DNA of 30,898 nucleotides from a virus: the IMG/VR virus record IMGVR_UViG_3300020442_003505, positions 1 through 30,898 of that record, one strand, 5' to 3'. Shown here in pieces: positions 15,149 to 22,188 of the stretch. Numbering within the stretch: position 1 is the stretch's first letter; the number at the start of each line of letters is the position of its first letter. Position numbers and translations under genes: made by a program. A model generated the notes under the pieces. That model ran no database searches, was not told the DNA's origin, and was given only the letters and a program-made list of their open reading frames with translations.

Positions 15149-15995
15149 TCTTTTCAAGTTCCTTTATCAATTCATATGACATTAATACGGCAGAAACTTG
15201 TGAATCTTTAACAACCCGACCTTCTCTTACTTTATTGAGTTGTGAAGTTACTTCCTTGAGTTTTATTTTTACAACATCATCATCTATGTTTTCACTTAGT
15301 TTTTCAATCTTAGTCTTTATAACAGGAAGTTGTTCATTGATATATTCTCTTAAACTATTTGTATTTGAGATGTTGTTTATATAGTTTTTAAGTAATAACC
15401 TTTGATCTTCATTAAGTTCACTATACTTTTCGTTAAATCTGTCAACTAATAATTTATATGAAATAAGTCTTAAATCTTCATTGTGTTGGGCATAATTTTC
15501 TAGTTGACCTAAATCTTGACCAACAACTTTATCTTTACATAAACCATTTACGATTGTATTTTTAGACTCAACTATTTCACGTGGATCACAAAATACATCA
15601 GTTTTACTTCCTTCAAATAATTTATAGATGCTTGCATAAGTTTTATAGTTTCTTATTTTTGAACGAAAGAAATCATCAATTGGATATACATCTTTCATTT
15701 CTTTTACAAGTTCATATCTTAATCTTGATAAAACTTTTTTATCTAGTTTTTTATGTTCGGAAACAACTGCATCGACTAGTTTATACGCAGAACCCTCTGT
15801 GTTTGTGGTTTCTTCTAAAAGAACTTGGTAAAGTCTTTGCTCTTTTCCTAAGTCAGTATCTTCTCCAAAATACTTTTTGACTAACTTATTAGCAGCCGAC
15901 TCGTTACTATCGAGTATATCTGCGGTAATTTGTCTGATTAATAATTCAAACAAAATTCCTGTATTTTTGAATTTACTGTGCTTTAATTTTTTCAC
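15129..15995 (-). CDS. Conserved hypothetical protein downstream of portal gene, GTG start
   Basis: A 288-residue mainly helical, charged protein starting (V/M)KKLKHSKFKNTGILFELL. The opening and the block KDVYPIDDFFRSKIRNYKTY with ASIYKLFEG recall an uncharacterised protein conserved beside portal genes in T4-like phages of marine bacteria, as far as I remember. The start codon is GTG at 15995, inferred because the protein reads naturally from there and no good in-frame ATG lies nearby. No Shine-Dalgarno sequence is visible. Three late-promoter-like motifs stand in tandem upstream. It begins the three-gene set between portal and gp21. Function is unknown. Confidence 0.78.
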   Translation of the reverse strand: MKKLKHSKFKNTGILFELLIRQITADILDSNESAANKLVKKYFGEDTDLGKEQRLYQVLLEETTNTEGSAYKLVDAVVSEHKKLDKKVLSRLRYELVKEMKDVYPIDDFFRSKIRNYKTYASIYKLFEGSKTDVFCDPREIVESKNTIVNGLCKDKVVGQDLGQLENYAQHNEDLRLISYKLLVDRFNEKYSELNEDQRLLLKNYINNISNTNSLREYINEQLPVIKTKIEKLSENIDDDVVKIKLKEVTSQLNKVREGRVVKDSQVSAVLMSYELIKELEKNEQSTK

Positions 15996-16012
15996 GTGAA
16001 AATTTTATCTAG

Positions 16013-16049
16013 ATAAATGTATACAAACATAAATATGAATATAAATATA
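16013..16049 (-). promoter_or_regulatory. Array of three late-promoter-like motifs
   Basis: Minus-strand copies TATATTTAT (16041-16049), CATATTTAT (16029-16037) and TACATTTAT (16013-16021) stand in tandem in the 83-base gap after the portal stop. They precede the GTG-initiated gene at 15995. The outer copy is the best match; the nearest has one mismatch. Confidence 0.55.
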
Positions 16050-16078
16050 ATTATTGTTTATTTTCTTAAAATATTTAA

Positions 16079-17926
16079 TTATTTTGAATCCTCAACCTTG
16101 GACTCTTTGCTTTCTGATATTTCTTTTAGTTCTTTTTTTAGGTCAGTAATTTGCTCTGATTCAGTCAGAATTTGCTTTTTTTGTAATTTTTTGCTTCCAT
16201 TTTTACTTAAAAAATTATCTAATCTTTCAAGGTCTGCTTCTAATTTTAATGGACTTTCTGACCAATTTCTACCTGATACTTTTCTTTCGTCTCTTCCAAG
16301 TGGGTCTCTTCCCATTGGTTTATCATCTGGATGATCATATTCTTTATCAGCATTTTTTCGTTTCTTTTCTTCTTTTTCTCGTTCTTTTACCCGTGCTTTT
16401 TCTTCATCCGATAAGTTTTCAAAATTTCCAAAACCCCATTGATCATCTTCTTCCGAATCAGCAGACGCATTTGGATCGGCCGGATCAGTTCCTTCATTTT
16501 GAATTGCCTCAAGACGATAAAATTCTTTTGCATCATCTACGAATGAATTTCGTATTTCTTCTTGTTCGTCTTCTGACAAATTAAATATATTATTGTAAAT
16601 CCATTCTTTTGAGAAGAATTTAGCATCAACCATATCACGTGCAGTATTTAACTTTTCACTAAATATTCTAATACGTTCTTCTTCAAAAATAGTGGAAGGA
16701 TTTGTTAATTGTAAACTAAAATCTACTAATTTTGCATCAGTATATCCTTGTGAGTATAAATGTACTATTGCGATTTTGGTTAACTCACTTATTACAATTC
16801 GTTGAACTCGTTCTATAGTTCTTGCAAATCTGATATCTTCCGCTGCTAATGTTGCTTTACCCGTGATACCTTCTTCATAACCCAAGAATGCTTTTGGTAC
16901 TTTCAAAGCAGCCATCATTTTATTTCTTAAATACTCAATATCATCAGTTCCATCGTATGTCATTGCACCAAGATTTTCAATTCGTGTCCCACTATCACCA
17001 CCACGAACTGGCATAAAAAAGTCTTCGGTCATATTTTGTAGATTAAATTTTAAATTATAATCACCTGTTTTTTCATCAACGAATGGAACTTTTTTCATTT
17101 TGTTGATTGCTTTTTGCATGAAGTTATCCACTTCATTCGGTGGGATATTACCAATATCAATGTAAAACATTCTTTTTTCAGGTGCTCTCATTATTCTATG
17201 AATAAGCATAGCATCTTCCATTAATTGAAGTTGCTTCCATGTTCGTCTAGCAGGTTCTATTATACTTTTTCCATATGGAAGAAAGTTACTATCACCAAGC
17301 ATTCTAAAATGAGCAATTTCATAATTTTCATAAGATTCATTGTTTGATCCTTCTTGTTTAAACATGACATAGTTTGGTCTCTCTGGATCTAAATCTTCTA
17401 TTCTTGACATTTCGTATGTAGATATAGGTCTTACATTTAATATACCATAGTCGGGTTGTATTTCAAGATTGAGATAAAAATCACCGTATTTACACATATT
17501 ACGAGTCCATCCCCACAGATTAAACTCCACATTCAAAATTTCGTAAAATAGATTTTCAAGTATTCCTTTTATATTAGAATCGGAACTACTAATTCTGAGT
17601 ACATCTCCGAACTCACTTCTTGTTGTACATTCATCTGCGTATATATCCAATGCACTTGCAATAATTGGATCGTTTTCCATTGTGTCATAATCAGCAAATA
17701 ATTCTAATCTTGCAGTATGAAATCCAATATTATTATACTTGCTAACATAATCACTATATAGGGTGTGCATTCTTCCGTATCTATCTTTTGTTTTAGAAGA
17801 ATGTTGAATATTGTCTGTGTCAACAACCTTAAGTTTTTTTCCACCTACATTTCTAACCACTACATCGCTTGAAAATAATCGTTTCAATCCGCGTAATAAT
17901 TTATTTGTTTTGGTTTCGTCTGCCAT
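16079..17926 (-). CDS. 20: Portal vertex protein, gp20-like
   Basis: Homologue of T4 gp20, the dodecameric portal that initiates head assembly and is the DNA entry channel. At 615 residues it is somewhat longer than T4 gp20 (524). Family landmarks include ASALDIYADECTTRSEFGDV (about 90-110), GWTRNMCKYGDFYLNLEI, MLIHRIMRAPEKRMFYIDIG (about 240-260) and MMAALKVPKAFLGYEEGITG (about 340-360). The C-terminal 150 residues are charged and low in complexity (Glu/Lys/Asp-rich), beyond the conserved core. The ATG at 17926 has TAGGATAA upstream and a leader of about 55 bases from the promoter motif at 17980-17988. The gene follows the lipoprotein and precedes the prohead core genes. Confidence 0.95.
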   Translation of the reverse strand: MADETKTNKLLRGLKRLFSSDVVVRNVGGKKLKVVDTDNIQHSSKTKDRYGRMHTLYSDYVSKYNNIGFHTARLELFADYDTMENDPIIASALDIYADECTTRSEFGDVLRISSSDSNIKGILENLFYEILNVEFNLWGWTRNMCKYGDFYLNLEIQPDYGILNVRPISTYEMSRIEDLDPERPNYVMFKQEGSNNESYENYEIAHFRMLGDSNFLPYGKSIIEPARRTWKQLQLMEDAMLIHRIMRAPEKRMFYIDIGNIPPNEVDNFMQKAINKMKKVPFVDEKTGDYNLKFNLQNMTEDFFMPVRGGDSGTRIENLGAMTYDGTDDIEYLRNKMMAALKVPKAFLGYEEGITGKATLAAEDIRFARTIERVQRIVISELTKIAIVHLYSQGYTDAKLVDFSLQLTNPSTIFEEERIRIFSEKLNTARDMVDAKFFSKEWIYNNIFNLSEDEQEEIRNSFVDDAKEFYRLEAIQNEGTDPADPNASADSEEDDQWGFGNFENLSDEEKARVKEREKEEKKRKNADKEYDHPDDKPMGRDPLGRDERKVSGRNWSESPLKLEADLERLDNFLSKNGSKKLQKKQILTESEQITDLKKELKEISESKESKVEDSK

Positions 17927-17979
17927 GTTTTGATTATCCTATAAAATTATGATTGTAAATTATATATATGCGATTGTCA

Positions 17980-17988
17980 ATAAATATA
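17980..17988 (-). promoter_or_regulatory. Late-promoter-like motif of portal gene
   Basis: Minus strand reads ATATATATTTATTGACAATC, two bases past the lipoprotein stop codon. It gives a leader of about 55 bases to the portal ATG. Confidence 0.62.
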
Positions 17989-17990
17989 TA

Positions 17991-18596
17991 TTATTGAAAT
18001 TCACTGGCCGCACCCACAATATCCCCACCATCAAATCCTTGAAATGGTCCCAACGGATTTCGTTCACGTTCGTGTTTATCAATATTTTTTTCTCCAGAAT
18101 ATAAAACATATTCTACCGTATCATCTACAATTAAAATTAGAACACTTATATTCCATCCGGTGATGTGTATATTTTTTCTAAAATTAAGCATATCCAAAAT
18201 CAAACTTCCTTCTCTTTGATTTTTAAGTCTTTCTAAATTTATCTCGTATGTTCTTCCTTTTTCTCTTGCTTCCAATGTTTTTATTACTCCGTTGGGCAAT
18301 TCAATATCGTTAAAAATAGTATACCTAGACGGACTATCTAAATTAAACTTTCTCATTACATCAAGGTAAGTAAGTCGTTTTACGTTTGGAATTTTTTCTA
18401 AATCAAGTCCCATTCTTACTAAATCTGCATATTTTGTTTTACCAATTTTAATTTTGTTTACAACATTTTCTACCTGTGAATATGTATCAAAAGAAGATTC
18501 AGTATAAACTCCTTGTGTTGGAAGTAAGGATTGTGTTGCACAACCACTACTTAATAATACTAAAATTGCAATAAGTATATTTGCTGACGTTTTCAT
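17991..18596 (-). CDS. Predicted phage lipoprotein
   Basis: A 201-residue protein with a clear lipoprotein signal: MKTSANILIAILVLLSSGC, with a positive start, a hydrophobic core and an LSSGC lipobox (Cys19). Residue 20 is Ala rather than Asp, which in enteric bacteria would favour outer-membrane sorting. The mature part includes VVNKIKIGKTKYADLVRMGL (about 47-66), loosely like the start of BamE/SmpA-type small domains, but this is not a firm match. The ATG at 18596 uses an AGGAAA site that overlaps the terminase stop (TAGGAAA), so it is co-transcribed with gp17. A lipoprotein between terminase and portal is unusual. Receptor masking or superinfection exclusion, as by T5 Llp, or a role in lysis are possible inferences. 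Confidence 0.82.
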   Translation of the reverse strand: MKTSANILIAILVLLSSGCATQSLLPTQGVYTESSFDTYSQVENVVNKIKIGKTKYADLVRMGLDLEKIPNVKRLTYLDVMRKFNLDSPSRYTIFNDIELPNGVIKTLEAREKGRTYEINLERLKNQREGSLILDMLNFRKNIHITGWNISVLILIVDDTVEYVLYSGEKNIDKHERERNPLGPFQGFDGGDIVGAASEFQ

Positions 18597-18608
18597 GATA
18601 TTTTTTTC

Positions 18609-20210
18609 CTATTGTAATAACCAATCTAGGCTTTCCGTTCCACCATGTGGATTTTTCATTTCATAAGGATTTGTTTTTAAACCTGATTTAGCAAAGTTTT
18701 CACCAACATTTAAATTTGTCGTACTTCCCATATAATCAAACAATGATTTTTGAGATTGAACATTTTCAGACCTGAATCTTAGTGCAGTATCACGAACCCA
18801 CAATGAAATACACAAACTCATAACCAAGTCATCGTTGTAACCTTGCATTGCTTCTGCTTTTTGACCGTTCCAAACAAATGTAAATAATTCATCAAGTGTT
18901 CTTTCAGATTGTATTTCTACTTCTTTTTCACGCACATAACTTTCCATTTTACTTATGATAAGAGGGCGAGTTTTAATAGATGTAGTAAATCCAGGAACTT
19001 GTTTTTTCTCCATTCTATTTATTTTGTTGGTGTGTTGTGAAAATTCATCTATATATTGGTAATCTCTTTGTGTGTAATATAAATTATTGTATCCTTTATC
19101 AATAATTTGTTGTAATACTGCCCAACCGATATTTGCATTTTCCACGACCAATAGTGCTCCATTAAACTCACTTGCAACTGCTACTAATAAATTACCAAAG
19201 TCTTTTGTTTCTACTTCACCTTTAAATTCAGCAACTTGTTTAACATTTTCTACATCAAATACATGAAATGCACTTTTGTCTCTTCCATCACCTCGGGCAA
19301 CATCGGCCGCAACTACATAATCTTTATTATGGTTTGGATATTCCCATATCCAATATTCCTTGTTTGCACCTCGCTTTTCAACAGGTTCTTTCATCATCGT
19401 GTTTTTATACCACTCAATTAAACTTGCATCTACAACCGAACGACCACTGCTGATAAAGTCGCAATCACATTCTTGTGCGGCTTCTTTCTCACCAAGAACC
19501 TTAGTTTGCAAATCTCTCCATTCTTGCCCACGATCAGGATGTAAATTCCAATGAAGTTTTATTGGATTAAAGTCATTTGATCCATCCATAGATCCAACCC
19601 AAGTTTTGTGGAAAAAGTTACCGATACCATTTGGAGTTGATAATAGAATAGAACGACCACCAGTTGTAATTGTAGATTGTGATGCAGTCCATATATCTTC
19701 CATGTTTGTAATAAACGCACACTCGTCCACGATAAGTAAACTCAGAGAGGATGAACGAGAAGCATCTACACTACTAGAGGCTGCACGAATATTACTTCCA
19801 TTTTTGAAACGCATACTCAGTTTGTTTTTTTCCGTACACTCACTTCGTAACCAACTTGGCAAATGCTCTGACATATGGGTTACTTTGGTAACAATATTTT
19901 TTGCAGTCTCTTGGTTAATTGCAATACACAATATAGATTTATCTGTGAAAAAAGTCATTAACCACAAGGCATAACCTGAAACAAGTGTAGATATACCCAT
20001 TTGTCTTGCTTTTAATACAATATTAAATTGTTCGTCACGAAAACTTTCCAATGTCTTAGTTTGGAAGTCGTATAAAGCAAACGGAATTGTTCCGAGTGTT
20101 GGGTGTTGAATCTTGCAATACTTTTTCATAAAGTATGCAGGTGATTTTAAACACTCAGTATATTCTTGTTTTATTATTTCCCTTAATGGAATTTTTTCAT
20201 TGCCTGCCAT
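18609..20210 (-). CDS. 17: Terminase large subunit, gp17-like
   Basis: The ATP-driven DNA packaging motor and headful nuclease. The ATPase domain has the deviant Walker A LKARQMGIST (Lys67, lysine displaced to the front as in many terminases) and Walker B LLIVDECAFI (Asp162, Glu163), with the coupling motif near ILLSTPNGIGNFF (about 188-200). The RNase H-like nuclease has acidic residues at YVVAADVARGDG (Asp303), LLVVENAN (Glu357) and YNDDLVMSL (Asp460/461). At 533 residues it is a little shorter than T4 gp17 (610). The ATG at 20210 is six bases from a late-promoter motif and has no Shine-Dalgarno sequence. It follows a terminator and starts a unit with the lipoprotein and perhaps the portal. 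Confidence 0.96.
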   Translation of the reverse strand: MAGNEKIPLREIIKQEYTECLKSPAYFMKKYCKIQHPTLGTIPFALYDFQTKTLESFRDEQFNIVLKARQMGISTLVSGYALWLMTFFTDKSILCIAINQETAKNIVTKVTHMSEHLPSWLRSECTEKNKLSMRFKNGSNIRAASSSVDASRSSSLSLLIVDECAFITNMEDIWTASQSTITTGGRSILLSTPNGIGNFFHKTWVGSMDGSNDFNPIKLHWNLHPDRGQEWRDLQTKVLGEKEAAQECDCDFISSGRSVVDASLIEWYKNTMMKEPVEKRGANKEYWIWEYPNHNKDYVVAADVARGDGRDKSAFHVFDVENVKQVAEFKGEVETKDFGNLLVAVASEFNGALLVVENANIGWAVLQQIIDKGYNNLYYTQRDYQYIDEFSQHTNKINRMEKKQVPGFTTSIKTRPLIISKMESYVREKEVEIQSERTLDELFTFVWNGQKAEAMQGYNDDLVMSLCISLWVRDTALRFRSENVQSQKSLFDYMGSTTNLNVGENFAKSGLKTNPYEMKNPHGGTESLDWLLQ

Positions 20211-20216
20211 TAAAGG

Positions 20217-20225
20217 ATAAATATA
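20217..20225 (-). promoter_or_regulatory. Late-promoter-like motif abutting terminase start
   Basis: Minus strand reads AAATATATATTTATCCTTTAATG; the core ends six bases before the gp17 ATG. It lies between the terminator at 20250-20280 and the gene. Confidence 0.62.
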
Positions 20226-20249
20226 TATTTATTTAGATTTTCTATAATT

Positions 20250-20280
20250 TAAAAAGTTTCAGCGTATCGTTGAAACTTTT
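20250..20280 (-). terminator. Rho-independent terminator before terminase gene
   Basis: Stem AAGTTTCA / TGAAACTT with an inner loop around ACGATACGC, followed on the minus strand by TTTTTAAATT. Its 5' edge overlaps the stop codon of the gene ending at 20279. It closes the accessory operon. Confidence 0.82.
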
Positions 20281-20905
20281 AAAAAGTAATGTCAGCATAC
20301 TCTTGTAGATTTTCTTCAACTTCTTTTAAACGAGTTTCAAGTTCTTCTAAATCCTTTTCTAAATCTTCCATTACTTGATCTTTATTTGGAATGTTCCATT
20401 GTTCAAGTGAACCATCTTCATTTAAAAATTTTGGATCATTTGTAATATGCTCTCTTGATTCCACTAACTTTGTTTTGGTATCTAATAAAAAACTAAGTTC
20501 ATTTTCAAGCATAGTCTTTTTTTCATATGCTTCGTATTTACCTTCATCTTTTAATTTTTGCTCAAATTCTTGTACGCAATCAAAACACATACCTTTCATA
20601 GCAAGCATTCTTTTATCTAAATATTTTGTAGGATCAACCGTACACATTTTCTTTGGGCAATTTGGTGCTTCACGCAAACTCTTTCTAACTTTATCCATAA
20701 GAGTTTCAGTTCTCACCTTTGAATTAGTGCCTACCTGCTTCCACTCTTTTCCGTCTTTATCTGTCCAAACTTCTCCAGGTTGACGAATTACCAAGTCTTC
20801 AACTTCTCCTTCGTAACCATGTACTTTTGGAAGTTCTTCTCCTTGGAATAACTTACGTGATCGTTTGATCACATACTTTAAATCATCTTTATCCATTTTA
20901 GCCAT
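20279..20905 (-). CDS. Hypothetical Cys4 and coiled-coil protein upstream of terminase
   Basis: Unrecognised 208-residue protein. Four cysteines (Cys83, Cys88, Cys107, Cys110; NCPKKMC then GMCFDC) could bind one zinc ion. Residues about 115-203 form a long charged helix pair (EDLEKDLEELETRLKEVEEN), a probable coiled coil. The N-terminal part has a GEVWTDKDGKEWKQVG strand pair. It is directly upstream of gp17, where T4 has the small terminase gp16, and a coiled-coil DNA-binding protein would fit that role, but I see no sequence match to gp16. The ATG at 20905 lacks a Shine-Dalgarno sequence. A terminator overlaps its stop. Confidence 0.75.
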   Translation of the reverse strand: MAKMDKDDLKYVIKRSRKLFQGEELPKVHGYEGEVEDLVIRQPGEVWTDKDGKEWKQVGTNSKVRTETLMDKVRKSLREAPNCPKKMCTVDPTKYLDKRMLAMKGMCFDCVQEFEQKLKDEGKYEAYEKKTMLENELSFLLDTKTKLVESREHITNDPKFLNEDGSLEQWNIPNKDQVMEDLEKDLEELETRLKEVEENLQEYADITF

Positions 20906-20944
20906 AATAATTATTATGCCACTATTTTAGAGATTTGTCAAATA

Positions 20945-21346
20945 TTATGATAAGCTTTTAAATCTGCTTATACACACTTCCAAAAAAACATTTATTAAAA
21001 AGTTTTCGTACAATAATCTTTTCTTTTTTCTCTCTGAATCAGTAAGATCATATTGCATGAAAAAAAGATGATTATCACATGAACTTTTCTCACGGAATCG
21101 TTCCATTGTTTTTTTAATTATTAATTTTACACAAGCATGAAGTTCTCCGTATCCATAAAGGTAGTTCATTGATAAAATTAAATTGTGTGATTCTTCATGA
21201 ATCTTTTCAACAAACTCACGATCCATATACTTTACACTGTTAGGAACAGCCTTACGATGGGATGTATGAAAAAGTTTTTTTACATATTCAATCTCTTTTT
21301 CTACTTCTTCTATTTTTAAATAAACATTTCCGTTAAGTTTAATCAT
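20945..21346 (-). CDS. Hypothetical protein, 133 aa
   Basis: Unrecognised, mostly helical protein with a basic and aromatic-rich C-terminal half (SERKKKRLLYENFLINVFLE). I place the start at the ATG at 21346 (MIKLNGNVYLKIEEVEKEIE), which overlaps the preceding stop by eight bases and has AAAAGG upstream; the frame stays open to 21376 but that would overlap more. It contains HTSHRKAVPNSVKYMDREFV and a segment with two tyrosines near MNYLYGYGELHAC. No known domain is recognised. It is part of the accessory operon running from the kinase to the Cys4 protein. Confidence 0.7.
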   Translation of the reverse strand: MIKLNGNVYLKIEEVEKEIEYVKKLFHTSHRKAVPNSVKYMDREFVEKIHEESHNLILSMNYLYGYGELHACVKLIIKKTMERFREKSSCDNHLFFMQYDLTDSERKKKRLLYENFLINVFLEVCISRFKSLS

Positions 21347-22187
21347 ACTTGCCTTTTCTGAGTTCTTTCCGATCATATGCTTTTTTGTTTTTCATCGGAC
21401 GACTTTTTGGCAGTGTTGGTTTTCTAACTTTTTTATATGCATCCATGCGTGTCATTAACTTTTGCTTTTTGGACTCTGACAACTTTTGTATTTTATGAAC
21501 CAACATCTTTATATATTCTTTTTTACTACCACGACCTTTAAAATACGGACTTTTATCACTTAGCATTTTTGCAACATCAAGGATTGCTTTTAAATCTTTT
21601 AAATTCTCTTCTTTTTCTTTGTCTTCCATCATATTGTTTTCTCCGATTGGTCCATCAATTTTTGTAAACTCTACATAATAGTTACCATCTTGATCTTGTA
21701 TTATTTTACCACCAACTTTTTTTGAATGTTTTTTTGCATCTTCTTTACTATCAAAACGAAGTGGTTCTACATTTCCATTTTTGTTGATACCAGAAATATT
21801 CATTTCACCACCATCTATATGATGTTTGCTTATCGTAAATTGCTCATCAGTTTTTTGTCTTATTCGTTTAAGTCTTTCTTTTTCTTTTGCTCTCACCTTC
21901 GGAAGCAACTTCTTTGCAACTTTCGCAATAATTGCAGGTTTCAATTTATTATCAATAGTTTGTTTTTGACTAATACTTAAATCAGAATAAGATTTACCAC
22001 CAGTTAACTTTTTTACCAACACAGTTTTTGCAGCTTTCTTTGCAGTATTTCTTAACTTTTCAGGTGACTTTGGTCGTTTTGCTAAAAGTTTCTTTTTAAG
22101 TTGTCGTTTTTTTGCAGTTCGTTTAGCAGCCCTTGCCATTTTTCGTCTAGATGCAATTGACAATCTCTTTTCCTGTTGATGTTCCAT
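21339..22187 (-). CDS. Very basic two-part protein, probable nucleic-acid binder
   Basis: A 282-residue protein with an extremely Lys/Arg-rich N-terminal part (residues 1-120; for example KMARAAKRTAKKRQLKKKLL and KVRAKEKERLKRIRQK), a small mixed middle domain (about 130-185, DGNYYVEFTKIDGPIGENNM) and a basic C-terminal tail. The N-terminal pattern, including LTGGKSYSDLSISQKQTID, recurs as far as I recall in uncharacterised proteins of marine T4-like phages. The ATG at 22187 follows the stop of the NMNAT-ligase gene by one base, with ATGAGG as ribosome site, so the two are translationally coupled. DNA or RNA binding, perhaps helping the upstream ligase, is an inference from charge and context. 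Confidence 0.75.
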   Translation of the reverse strand: MEHQQEKRLSIASRRKMARAAKRTAKKRQLKKKLLAKRPKSPEKLRNTAKKAAKTVLVKKLTGGKSYSDLSISQKQTIDNKLKPAIIAKVAKKLLPKVRAKEKERLKRIRQKTDEQFTISKHHIDGGEMNISGINKNGNVEPLRFDSKEDAKKHSKKVGGKIIQDQDGNYYVEFTKIDGPIGENNMMEDKEKEENLKDLKAILDVAKMLSDKSPYFKGRGSKKEYIKMLVHKIQKLSESKKQKLMTRMDAYKKVRKPTLPKSRPMKNKKAYDRKELRKGKYD

Positions 22188-22188
22188 G

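Noticed and set aside
20279-20905. Firm assignment as small terminase gp16
   Set aside because: Position and coiled coil fit, but there is no visible sequence match to T4 gp16 and the Cys4 motif is not a feature of it.
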